Below, in pieces: positions 55,701 through 63,626 of a stretch of 64,000 nt of DNA. The stretch spans positions 62,001 to 126,000 of the forward strand of contig CAKSTW010000001.1 of assembly GCA_934501435.1 (NCBI GenBank). Direction: 5' to 3'. The stretch is from an uncultured Eubacteriales bacterium (GTDB lineage Bacteria > Bacillota > Clostridia > Oscillospirales > UBA644). The position numbers and the translations under genes were made by a program. The notes under the pieces were generated by a model. That model was not told the origin of the DNA and made no database searches. It saw only the letters and a list, made by a program, of their open reading frames with translations. The stretch's first letter is position 1. The number at the start of each line of letters is the position of its first letter.

Positions 55701-57695
55701 ATGCAGAGAATCGGCGTATTTGTCTGCCACTGCGGTACCAATATCGCGGGTACGGTAGACGTAAAGGCTGTTGCCGAAGCCATGAAAAAAGAACCCGGGG
55801 TTGCTTTCTCCACTGACTATCAGTATATGTGTTCGCAGGCCGGTCAGAACATGATAATAAACGCTATTCACGAGAATAAACTCACCGGAATAGTAATTTG
55901 TTCCTGTTCCCCCCGTATGCACGAGGCGACCTTCAGAAAGACCGCGGCGGCGGCAGGGCTCAACCCCTATATGGTCGAGATAGCAAACATAAGAGAACAG
56001 TGCTCCTGGGTACATAAAGATATGCCCGTCGGCACCGCAAAAGCAATTATCCTTGCAAAAGCGGCGGTTGCAAAAGTAAACCTCAACGCACCGCTCACTC
56101 CGGGTGAAAGCCCCGTAACAAAAAGAGCGCTTGTCATCGGCGGAGGTATCGCCGGTATTCAGACGGCTCTCGATATTGCCGACGCAGGCTTCCCCGTCGA
56201 TATAGTCGAAACAAAACCGACGATCGGCGGTAAGATGGCGCAGCTCGACAAAACGTTCCCGACGCTTGACTGTGCGGCATGTATTCTTACCCCGAAAATG
56301 GTCGACGTCGCCCAGAACGACAAAATAAGAATTTTCTCTTATTCCGAAGTTACCGACGTAAAGGGATTTGTCGGCAATTTCAACGTAACGATAAAACGTA
56401 AAGCAAGATATGTAAAAGAAGACGTATGCACCGGCTGCGGAGCATGTACCGAAAAATGTCCGCAGAAAAAAGTCCCGAACGAATTCAATCTCGGAATGGA
56501 CAACCGCCGCGCAATTTATATTCCTTTCGCACAGGCCGTCCCCAAGGTCGCAACGATCGATCCCGACTATTGCATGATGCTCAAAACGGGCAAATGCGGA
56601 GTCTGTTCGAAAGTCTGCACCGCAGGCGCTATCGACTATAAGGCAAAGGACGAATTTATCGAAGAGCAGTACGGCGCTATTGTCGCCGCAACGGGCTTTA
56701 ACCCCATTTCGATGGAAAAATTCGACGAATTTGCTTATTCGCAGTCAAAAGACGTCATCACGTCTCTCGAACTCGAACGTTTAATGAACGCCGCAGGACC
56801 TACCGGAGGAACACTTCTCCGTCCGTCCGACGGAGAACACCCGCACACTATCGTATTTGTTCAGTGCGTAGGTTCCCGCTGCTCGGCGTGCGCGGATAAA
56901 GGTAAAGAATACTGCTCGAAGATCTGCTGTATGTATACCGCAAAGCACGCAATGCTTATAAGAGACAAATATCCCGACACCGACGTTTATGTTTTCTATA
57001 TAGACGTCCGTACACCCGGTAAGAATTTCGATGAGTTCTACCGCCGCGCGGTCGAAGAATACGGCGTCCATTACATAAAAGGAATGGTCGGAAAAGTTTC
57101 TCCCGAAGACGGAAAACTTAAAGTTCAGGCGTCCGACCTTCTTTACGGAAAGCAACTTCATATCGACGCCGACCTCGTAGTTCTCGCCGCGGCAATCGAA
57201 CCCGACAAATCGGCAAGACACCTCGCGACGATGCTTACCGCAAGCATGGATACAAACGATTTCTTCACCGAAGCGCACCCGAAACTCCGTCCGGTCGAAA
57301 GCCCGACGGCAGGCGTATTTCTTTCGGGAACGTGTCAGGGACCGAAAGATATTCCCGAAACGGTTTCCCAGGCAGGCGCCGCCGCGTCGAAAGTCATCGG
57401 TCTTCTCTGCAAGGATAAACTCGTAGGCAACCCGTGCGTCGCTCATTCCGACGAAATGATGTGTAACGGCTGTTCGACCTGCGAAAAGGTATGTCCTTAC
57501 GGCGCAATCACATATCAGAACAAGGAATTCAGAATGCCCGACCGCACAACAAAAATTCGCCGCGTAGCGGTCGTAAACGAAGCGGTCTGCCAGGGCTGCG
57601 GAGCATGCACCGTCGCGTGTATGTCAGGAGCTATGGACCTCAGAGGCTTCATGAATAAACAAATAATGGCGGAGGTTGACGCGATATGCAAGTAA
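55701..57695 (+). CDS. hdrA: Heterodisulfide reductase subunit A-like, electron-bifurcating flavoprotein
   Basis: A 664-residue HdrA. The N-terminal domain has VFVCHCGTNIAGTVD and ICSCSPRMHE. FAD-binding starts at VIGGGIAGIQTALD (about residue 144), with the conserved LDCAACILTPKMV and an inserted ferredoxin motif CTGCGACTEKCPQKK (about 240). A C-terminal bacterial-type ferredoxin domain has two 4Fe-4S sites (CNGCSTCEKVCPYGA and CQGCGACTVACMSGA). In characterised complexes this FAD splits an electron pair between ferredoxin and the HdrBC branch. It overlaps flxD by 10 nt. Confidence 0.95.
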   Translation: MQRIGVFVCHCGTNIAGTVDVKAVAEAMKKEPGVAFSTDYQYMCSQAGQNMIINAIHENKLTGIVICSCSPRMHEATFRKTAAAAGLNPYMVEIANIREQCSWVHKDMPVGTAKAIILAKAAVAKVNLNAPLTPGESPVTKRALVIGGGIAGIQTALDIADAGFPVDIVETKPTIGGKMAQLDKTFPTLDCAACILTPKMVDVAQNDKIRIFSYSEVTDVKGFVGNFNVTIKRKARYVKEDVCTGCGACTEKCPQKKVPNEFNLGMDNRRAIYIPFAQAVPKVATIDPDYCMMLKTGKCGVCSKVCTAGAIDYKAKDEFIEEQYGAIVAATGFNPISMEKFDEFAYSQSKDVITSLELERLMNAAGPTGGTLLRPSDGEHPHTIVFVQCVGSRCSACADKGKEYCSKICCMYTAKHAMLIRDKYPDTDVYVFYIDVRTPGKNFDEFYRRAVEEYGVHYIKGMVGKVSPEDGKLKVQASDLLYGKQLHIDADLVVLAAAIEPDKSARHLATMLTASMDTNDFFTEAHPKLRPVESPTAGVFLSGTCQGPKDIPETVSQAGAAASKVIGLLCKDKLVGNPCVAHSDEMMCNGCSTCEKVCPYGAITYQNKEFRMPDRTTKIRRVAVVNEAVCQGCGACTVACMSGAMDLRGFMNKQIMAEVDAICK

Positions 57696-58120
57696 ACGAA
57701 TATAAACCTCTAATAGTTGCATTTTGCTGCAACTGGTGTTCTTACGCAGGCGCCGACCTCGCGGGAAACAACAGACTTAATTATCCGGCAGATGTAAAAA
57801 TCATCAGAGTTCCCTGCTCCTGCAGAGTAAACCCGATGTTTATTCTCAGAGCGTTTCAGCGCGGCGCGGACGGAGTTATCCTCTGCGGCTGCCACCCCGG
57901 GGACTGTCACTATACCTCCGGAAACTACTACACCCGTCGCCGTATGGCTCTTCTCTTCTCAATGCTTGATTATCTCGGTATTGAAAAGGAAAGAACAAGA
58001 GTCGAATGGGTAAGCGCCGCCGAGGGCGCGAAGTTCGCGGCAACAATGAACGATTTTGTTCAGACTGTTGCGGCTCTCGGAGAAAACAAAAGATTGGAGG
58101 ATTTACGATGCAAGAAATAA
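57686..58120 (+). CDS. flxD: FlxD/MvhD-like electron-transfer subunit
   Basis: A 144-residue protein of the MvhD family. The conserved Cys pattern FCCNWCSYAGADLAG, VPCSCRVNP and CGCHPGDCHY binds a 2Fe-2S cluster. It links HdrA to the electron donor module: a hydrogenase in methanogens, and the NADH-oxidising Flx subunits in bacteria such as Desulfovibrio. No hydrogenase genes are present here, so the Flx donor is the fitting one. It overlaps hdrA by 10 nt and flxC by 13 nt. Confidence 0.93.
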   Translation: MQVNEYKPLIVAFCCNWCSYAGADLAGNNRLNYPADVKIIRVPCSCRVNPMFILRAFQRGADGVILCGCHPGDCHYTSGNYYTRRRMALLFSMLDYLGIEKERTRVEWVSAAEGAKFAATMNDFVQTVAALGENKRLEDLRCKK

Positions 58121-59097
58121 AACGTGAAATTCTCACTTCAAAGGCAGCCGAACTCTTGAAAAACGGCACTGTTGACAGAGTTCTCGGCTGGAAGATCGGC
58201 GAGTTTGCCTATGACGTAACTCCCGCGGTCTTTACCGACGAAAATTCTCTCGGAGAATTTGTCTGGAACGATTTCTGCGGAGCGAACTTCTCCAAATATC
58301 TGATTAAAGAAACCGCAAAAACCGAAAGCAAGGTCCTTGTGTTCTTAAAGCCCTGCGACAGTTACAGTTTCAATCAGTTGCTTACGGAACACCGCTTTGA
58401 CAGAGAAAAGGTCTATGCAGTAGGAGTCCCCTGCTCCGGCATGCTTGAAACAAACAGAATAAAAGAAAAAGCCGAGGGGATAGTTTCGGTTTCGGATAAC
58501 GGAAAGACCGTTGAAATAGAAACGCTTTACGACGGTAAACTTTCTTTTGACAGAAACGACGTCCTTTCCGACAGATGCATAAACTGCAAATCGAAAAAAC
58601 ACGTCGCTTATGACGAACTTCTCGGAGAAGACGGAGAAGTCCTTGACAGTCACCGTTTTGACGAGGTCGAAGCCATTGAAAAGATGACACCCGACGAACG
58701 TTACGAATTCTGGCAGGGAGAACTTTCCCGCTGTATCCGCTGCAACGCCTGCCGCGATGTTTGTCCCGCCTGCACCTGCGAAAAATGCGTTTTCGACAAC
58801 CCCTATTCGGGCGTTGAAAACAAGGCGGCGTCAAACTCTTTCGAAGAAAAGATGTTCCATATCATAAGAGCGTTCCACGTTGTCGGAAGATGTACCGACT
58901 GCGGCGAATGTTCCCGCGTCTGCCCCCAGCATATTCCCCTGCATCTTCTTAACAGAAAATTCATCAAAGATATAAACGACTTTTACGGAGTTTATCAGGC
59001 GGGAGCGGAAGTCGGAAGCCGCGCGCCCATCGTAAACTTCACGGTAGACGACCTTGAGCCGTCCGAAGCCGTAGAAAGGGGTGGAAACAATGCGTAA
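58108..59097 (+). CDS. flxC: FlxC-like iron-sulfur protein (F420 hydrogenase beta/4Fe-4S dicluster type)
   Basis: A 329-residue protein whose N-terminal 170 residues resemble the FrhB/hydrogenase-beta fold (FLKPCDSYSFNQ, VGVPCSGMLE, SDRCINC). Two ferredoxin-like motifs follow, CIRCNACRDVCPACTCEKC (about residues 208-226) and CTDCGECSRVCP (about 264-275). The open frame begins earlier at 58006, but ATG 58108 follows a TTGGAGG site and gives the natural N-terminus. It lies between flxD and flxB in the order seen for Flx clusters; the FlxC name is based on that context. Confidence 0.82.
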   Translation: MQEIKREILTSKAAELLKNGTVDRVLGWKIGEFAYDVTPAVFTDENSLGEFVWNDFCGANFSKYLIKETAKTESKVLVFLKPCDSYSFNQLLTEHRFDREKVYAVGVPCSGMLETNRIKEKAEGIVSVSDNGKTVEIETLYDGKLSFDRNDVLSDRCINCKSKKHVAYDELLGEDGEVLDSHRFDEVEAIEKMTPDERYEFWQGELSRCIRCNACRDVCPACTCEKCVFDNPYSGVENKAASNSFEEKMFHIIRAFHVVGRCTDCGECSRVCPQHIPLHLLNRKFIKDINDFYGVYQAGAEVGSRAPIVNFTVDDLEPSEAVERGGNNA

Positions 59098-60115
59098 GAT
59101 CTCTATTGAAAAACTGCCCGCCCTGTTTGCGGAAATTTCCGCAAGCGAAACGCTTTATCTTCCGATAGACACCAAAGCCGGCGCAAAGTTCGAGAAGTGG
59201 GACGAAACAAAAACTCTTTCTTCTGCCTTAAACACCGTGAGAAGCGCAAAAGACTTCTTCTTTCCGCAGACCGAAAACCTTATGGATTTCAAAATTGAAG
59301 GAAAGAATATCGAAGTTATCGACAGCCGAAAAGAAACCGAAGATTTCGTAATTTTCGGAATAAGAGCCTGCGACGTAAAGAGTTTTGACGTTCTCGACAG
59401 AGTTTTCCTTGCCGAGCCCGTTGATACATACTATATGAACAGACGCAACCACGGCGTTATAATGTCGGTCGCCTGCACACGTCCCGCGGAAACCTGTTTC
59501 TGCAAGACTTTCGATATCGACGCGGCAGAACCCGAGGGAGATATCGTCTGCTACAAAACGGACGACGCTCTTTATATGGACGCAAAAACCGAAAAAGGCA
59601 AAAAACTGCTCTTGTCTCTTGAAAAAATAACCGAAGACGCAGATAATAAAGCAGTCGAAGAACAGAAAAAGACGATAAGGGAAAGGCTTGAAAAATTGCC
59701 GCTTGCGTCTCTGAAAAAAGACGCATTCGGTTCGGGCAAGACCGAGGAATTTTTCAACGCTCCCGAATGGGCGGAACTTTCCGAATCCTGCCTCGGCTGC
59801 GGAACCTGTACTTTCGTTTGTCCGACCTGTCAGTGCTACGATATAAAGGATTTCAACACCGGTCACGGAATAAAACGTTTCCGCTGCTGGGACTCCTGTA
59901 TGTATTCCGAATTCACCAAAATGTCCGCAGGACAGCCGAGACTTACGCAGCTTGAACGTTTCCGTCAGCGTTTTATGCACAAACTTGTTTACTATCCGAC
60001 AAACAATGACGGACTTTTCTCCTGCGTCGGCTGCGGAAGATGTCTTTCGAAATGCCCGATACAGATGAATATCGTTAAAGTAATGAAAAAGTTAGGAGGT
60101 CGCAAAAATGGCTGA
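59090..60115 (+). CDS. flxB: FlxB-like iron-sulfur protein (sulfite reductase/hydrogenase subunit A type)
   Basis: A 341-residue protein of the AsrA/HydB group. The N-terminal part has FVIFGIRACDVKSFDVLDRVF and the C-terminal part has two 4Fe-4S motifs, CLGCGTCTFVCPTCQCYD (about residues 235-252) and CVGCGRCLSKCP (about 312-323). It passes electrons between the FlxA flavoprotein and the rest of the complex. GTG 59081 is in frame, but ATG 59090 sits 7 nt after an AAAGGGG site. It overlaps flxC and flxA by 8 nt each. Confidence 0.88.
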   Translation: MRKISIEKLPALFAEISASETLYLPIDTKAGAKFEKWDETKTLSSALNTVRSAKDFFFPQTENLMDFKIEGKNIEVIDSRKETEDFVIFGIRACDVKSFDVLDRVFLAEPVDTYYMNRRNHGVIMSVACTRPAETCFCKTFDIDAAEPEGDIVCYKTDDALYMDAKTEKGKKLLLSLEKITEDADNKAVEEQKKTIRERLEKLPLASLKKDAFGSGKTEEFFNAPEWAELSESCLGCGTCTFVCPTCQCYDIKDFNTGHGIKRFRCWDSCMYSEFTKMSAGQPRLTQLERFRQRFMHKLVYYPTNNDGLFSCVGCGRCLSKCPIQMNIVKVMKKLGGRKNG

Positions 60116-60941
60116 GATAAAAGAACCTTTGATCCCGGTCGTCGGAGTTGTTACAGACATAAGGATCGACACTCCCGACGTTAAGACTTTCAGAGTTGTG
60201 ACCCCCGACGGCAAAAAAGCCTTCGAGCATAAACCCGGACAGTGCGCGATGCTTTCGATTCCGGGCGTCGGCGAAGCGATGTTTTCAATAACCTCTTCCC
60301 CGACAAATACCGAATTTATGGAATTTTCCATTAAGAAATGCGGCTGCGTTACCGAATGGCTCCATTCAATGGAAGTCGGTCAGCAGATAACCATAAGAGG
60401 ACCTTACGGCAGACCTTTCCCCGTCGATACCGAATTTGTCGGTCACGACATGCTCTTCATTGCAGGAGGTATAGGTCTTGCACCTCTCCGTTCGGTTATA
60501 AACTACTGTCGCCACTACCGCGACCGTTACGGCAAAATCGATATCGTTTACGGTTCGCGCAGTATGCAGGATCTTGTCGATTATAAGGAAATCATCGACG
60601 AATGGTCAAACGACGCAGGAGTCACGGTTCATCTTACGATAGACCGCGAACAGCCCGAATGGTCGGGGCACGTCGGATTTGTTCCTAACTATGTCAAGGA
60701 ACTCGGATTTTCGACAGACAAAATCGCAATTCTCTGCGGTCCGCCGATAATGATTAAATTTACCCTTGCCGGACTTCAGGAACTCGGATTTGACAAAACG
60801 CAGGTCTATACGACAATGGAATTGCGTATGAAATGCGGAATAGGCAAATGCGGAAGATGCAACATCGGTTCCAAATACGTCTGCAAAGACGGTCCTGTTT
60901 TCCGTTGTGACGAACTCGACGAACTTCCCAACGAATATTGA
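60108..60941 (+). CDS. flxA: FlxA-like NAD(P)H-oxidising flavoprotein (FNR superfamily, AsrB type)
   Basis: A 277-residue ferredoxin-NADP reductase-like protein. The FAD-binding domain has FSITSSPTN. The NAD(P)-binding domain has FIAGGIGLAPLRSVI and the end motif ILCGPPIMI. A C-terminal 2Fe-2S loop CGIGKCGRCNIGSKYVCKDGPVF matches that of PyrK/AsrB relatives. It would be the entry point for NADH electrons. The start overlaps flxB by 8 nt with an AGGAGG site; frdB follows after 15 nt. Confidence 0.92.
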   Translation: MAEIKEPLIPVVGVVTDIRIDTPDVKTFRVVTPDGKKAFEHKPGQCAMLSIPGVGEAMFSITSSPTNTEFMEFSIKKCGCVTEWLHSMEVGQQITIRGPYGRPFPVDTEFVGHDMLFIAGGIGLAPLRSVINYCRHYRDRYGKIDIVYGSRSMQDLVDYKEIIDEWSNDAGVTVHLTIDREQPEWSGHVGFVPNYVKELGFSTDKIAILCGPPIMIKFTLAGLQELGFDKTQVYTTMELRMKCGIGKCGRCNIGSKYVCKDGPVFRCDELDELPNEY

Positions 60942-60956
60942 TAAGGAGATTTTGAA

Positions 60957-61631
60957 ATGGCTAATATGGTAAATGTCTATCTGTTCGGCAAAAAATACAG
61001 CGTTCCGGACGATCTTACTATAATGCGCGCTATGGAATATGCGGGTTATCAGCTTGTCCGAGGCTGCGGCTGCCGTAACGGCTTCTGCGGAGCGTGCGCA
61101 ACTATATACCGTATAAAGGGCGACCGCGAACTCAAAACATGTCTTGCTTGCCAGACGAAAGTCGAAAACGATATGTATGTCGCAACACTTCCCTTCTTCC
61201 CGCTCGTAAAACAGGTTTACGATATAGAAAAAATAAAGCCCACAGAGCAGATAATGATGCAGCTCTACCCCGAAATTTACGCTTGCGTCGGCTGCAACGC
61301 CTGCACGAAAAGTTGCACTCAGGGGCTTAACGTAATGCAGTATATCGCGTACGCCCAGCGCGGGGAATTCGACAAATGCGCCGAAGAATCGTTTGACTGC
61401 GTAATGTGCGGAGTCTGTTCTTCACGCTGTCCCGCAGGTATCTCTCACCCGCAGGTAGCGATGCTCGCGCGCAGACTCAACGGAAAATATCTTGCGCCGA
61501 AGTCCGAGCATCTTGAAAACAGAGTTAAGGAAATTAAGGACGGCACCTTTACCGAACTTATCGAAGACCTTATGGGAAAACCCATCGAGGAAATCACCGA
61601 ACTCTACAACAACAGAGAAATAGAAAAGTAA
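60957..61631 (+). CDS. frdB: Soluble fumarate reductase iron-sulfur subunit (TfrB N-terminal type)
   Basis: A 224-residue protein. Residues 1-75 form a 2Fe-2S ferredoxin domain (C37, C39, C44, C47, C62 and C65). The second half has two complete CxxCxxCxxxC sites (C110-C113-C116-C120 and C148-C151-C154-C158). Membrane FrdB/SdhB proteins have a modified third motif for a 3Fe-4S cluster that contacts quinone. Here both sites look like full 4Fe-4S, as in the N-terminal part of archaeal thiol:fumarate reductase TfrB. The CCG domains of TfrB are missing and are provided instead by separate HdrB. Confidence 0.9.
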   Translation: MANMVNVYLFGKKYSVPDDLTIMRAMEYAGYQLVRGCGCRNGFCGACATIYRIKGDRELKTCLACQTKVENDMYVATLPFFPLVKQVYDIEKIKPTEQIMMQLYPEIYACVGCNACTKSCTQGLNVMQYIAYAQRGEFDKCAEESFDCVMCGVCSSRCPAGISHPQVAMLARRLNGKYLAPKSEHLENRVKEIKDGTFTELIEDLMGKPIEEITELYNNREIEK

Positions 61632-61643
61632 GGGAGGCTCATT

Positions 61644-63239
61644 ATGTATTCAAAGGAATTCGAAGCATCACTTAAAGCCGTGGAGGCTGCAAGAAAAGAC
61701 AATATTGCATACGAGCCGACACGAATGACCGCAAAAGAAAAAGACGATCTTCTTGCGGCATATCACCCCGACTATAAAAAGAGCGAATTTTCGACTCTTA
61801 AAATAGGTCCAAACAAGGGAGAGACCGTTCCTCACGAACTCTGCGATATTCTTCAGGCACACAGCAGAATAAAAGCCGAAGATATAGACCTTGACGATAT
61901 TGCTTACGACGTCGACGTCCTTATTATCGGCGGCGGCGGAGCGGGCGCGTCTGCAGCAATTGAGGCGGATAACGCGGGCGCAAAGACTATGATCGTCACA
62001 AAACTCCGTATGGGCGACGCAAACACCATGATGGCGGAAGGCGGTATTCAGGCGGCGGATAAGCCGAACGACTCCCCCGCTATTCACTTTGTCGACGCAT
62101 TCGGCGGCGGACATTACGCTGCAAAAAGAGAACTTCTCGCAAAACTTGTCTGCGACGCTCCCGAAGCAATTCAGTGGCTCAACGACCTCGGTGTTGAATT
62201 TGACAAAGCGCCCGACGGAACGATGATAACGACCCACGGCGGCGGAACTTCGAGAAAGAGAATGCACGCGGCAAAGGACTACTCCGGAGCTGAAATAATG
62301 AGAACTCTGAGAGACGAAGTCTTAAACAGAGGAATTCCCGTTGTTGACTTCACTTCCGCAATCGAACTTATCCTTGACGAAAACGGACATGCGGCAGGCG
62401 CGGTTCTCATGAATATGGAAACAAAAGAACTGATGGTCGCACGCGCAAAGACCGTTATAATAGCGACGGGCGGCGCGGGAAGAATGCACTATCAGGGCTT
62501 CCCCACTTCCAATCACTACGGTGCGACCGCAGACGGACTTGTTCTCGGATACAGAGTCGGCGCGAAACTGCTCTACCCCGAAACTCTCCAATATCACCCG
62601 ACAGGTGCCGCATATCCTCAGCAGATATTCGGAGCGCTCGTTACCGAAAAAGTCCGTTCTCTCGGCGCAAAACTCGTAAACAGAGACGGAAAAGTATTTA
62701 TGCACCCGCTTGAGACCCGTGACGTTGCGGCGGCTTCCATAATCCGCGAATGTTCCGACAGAGCCGAAGGCGTTGACACCGGAAACGGCAAAGCAGTTTG
62801 GCTCGATACCCCGATGATAGAGGCTATCGGCGGCGAAGGAACTATCGAAAAGAGAATTCCCGCAATGATGAGAATGTTTGCAAGTTACGGAATTGATATC
62901 CGTAAAGAACCGATTCTCGTCTACCCGACTCTCCACTATCAGAACGGCGGTCTTGATATAAACGTCGACGGAATGACAACGAACGTAGAGAATCTCTTTG
63001 TCGCGGGCGAAGCCGTAGGCGGTATTCACGGAAAGAACCGTCTCATGGGCAACTCTCTTCTCGATATTATCGTTTTCGGCAGAAACGCAGGTCAGAACGC
63101 TTCAAAGAAAGCCAAAGACGTCAAAATCGGAAAACTCACCCTCGACCATATTGCAAAATTTGATAAAGAAAGAGAAGCAGCAGGTATTAAGACCGATGCG
63201 GTCTCCCCGAAACTTCTCCCCGATTATCGCAGAAAATAA
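61644..63239 (+). CDS. frdA: Soluble fumarate reductase flavoprotein subunit
   Basis: A 531-residue FrdA/SdhA-family flavoprotein. The FAD fold is VLIIGGGGAGASAA (residues 92-105). Active-site elements are LQYHPTG (316-321), Arg359 in ETRD, His431 in LHYQNGG and Arg466 in GKNRLMGNSLLD. The His that binds FAD covalently in membrane enzymes (SHTVAAEGG) is Asn127 here, so FAD is probably non-covalent. About 88 residues precede the FAD fold, longer than usual, and the C-terminal domain is short. With no anchor gene (frdC/D) nearby, a soluble fumarate reductase is the best reading; succinate dehydrogenase is less likely. Confidence 0.9.
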   Translation: MYSKEFEASLKAVEAARKDNIAYEPTRMTAKEKDDLLAAYHPDYKKSEFSTLKIGPNKGETVPHELCDILQAHSRIKAEDIDLDDIAYDVDVLIIGGGGAGASAAIEADNAGAKTMIVTKLRMGDANTMMAEGGIQAADKPNDSPAIHFVDAFGGGHYAAKRELLAKLVCDAPEAIQWLNDLGVEFDKAPDGTMITTHGGGTSRKRMHAAKDYSGAEIMRTLRDEVLNRGIPVVDFTSAIELILDENGHAAGAVLMNMETKELMVARAKTVIIATGGAGRMHYQGFPTSNHYGATADGLVLGYRVGAKLLYPETLQYHPTGAAYPQQIFGALVTEKVRSLGAKLVNRDGKVFMHPLETRDVAAASIIRECSDRAEGVDTGNGKAVWLDTPMIEAIGGEGTIEKRIPAMMRMFASYGIDIRKEPILVYPTLHYQNGGLDINVDGMTTNVENLFVAGEAVGGIHGKNRLMGNSLLDIIVFGRNAGQNASKKAKDVKIGKLTLDHIAKFDKEREAAGIKTDAVSPKLLPDYRRK

Positions 63240-63258
63240 TTTGAAAGCTGGCAATTAA

Positions 63259-63588
63259 ATGATAGTAGACTTACTTGAAGCACTGACAATATTCTGTTTC
63301 GGTCTTTCCTGGCCGCTCTCGATACGTAAATCGTGGGTATCGCGTACCGCAAAAGGAAAAAGCCTCTTTTTCGAAGTCTTTCTCCTTATAGGTTACGCTT
63401 GCGGAATAGTTAAAAAAATAATTGAATCCGTCGGTCTTTTCGGGATCGCTCCTAAATCGGGATTCATATTCGTTCTGAGTTTCTTCTTCTATATACTGAA
63501 CTTCATCGAAATTGCAATCGACGTTGCTCTCTATTTCAGAAACAAAAAACTCGACGCCATAGCGGACGCAGAAAGATCTATAGCATAA
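63259..63588 (+). CDS. Small PQ-loop/SemiSWEET-like membrane protein
   Basis: A 109-residue protein with three hydrophobic segments (residues about 4-22, 36-55 and 68-93). The first segment and loop, GLSWPLSIRKSWVSRTAKGKSLFFEVFLLIGY in outline, resemble one PQ-loop half-transporter unit, with SW-P replacing the usual PQ. SemiSWEETs dimerise to carry sugars or other small solutes. It is the last gene of the mdh-frd operon, 20 nt after frdA with only a weak ribosome site (GAAAGC). It might serve transport of a substrate or product, or membrane docking. The role is not known. Confidence 0.65.
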   Translation: MIVDLLEALTIFCFGLSWPLSIRKSWVSRTAKGKSLFFEVFLLIGYACGIVKKIIESVGLFGIAPKSGFIFVLSFFFYILNFIEIAIDVALYFRNKKLDAIADAERSIA

Positions 63589-63592
63589 AGAT

Positions 63593-63626
63593 AAAGCCGA
63601 TAACCTCATTGGTTATCGGCTTTTTT
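63593..63626. terminator. Bidirectional terminator at the end of the frd operon
   Basis: A 13-bp perfect stem (63593-63605 with 63611-63623), 5-nt loop and T-run on the plus strand. The loop contains the stop codon of the convergent pseudouridine synthase gene. Confidence 0.85.

Noticed and set aside
58006..58107. Upstream extension of flxC
   Set aside because: It lies in another frame of flxD and has no ribosome site; ATG 58108 has GGAGG and the expected N-terminus.
61668..63029. Minus-strand open frames opposite frdA (199 and 235 codons)
   Set aside because: They are shadows of frdA with Cys/Val-rich random-looking products.
60957..63239. Membrane succinate dehydrogenase/fumarate reductase
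   Set aside because: There is no anchor subunit gene, no covalent-FAD His and no 3Fe-4S-type motif; the soluble Hdr-linked reading fits better.
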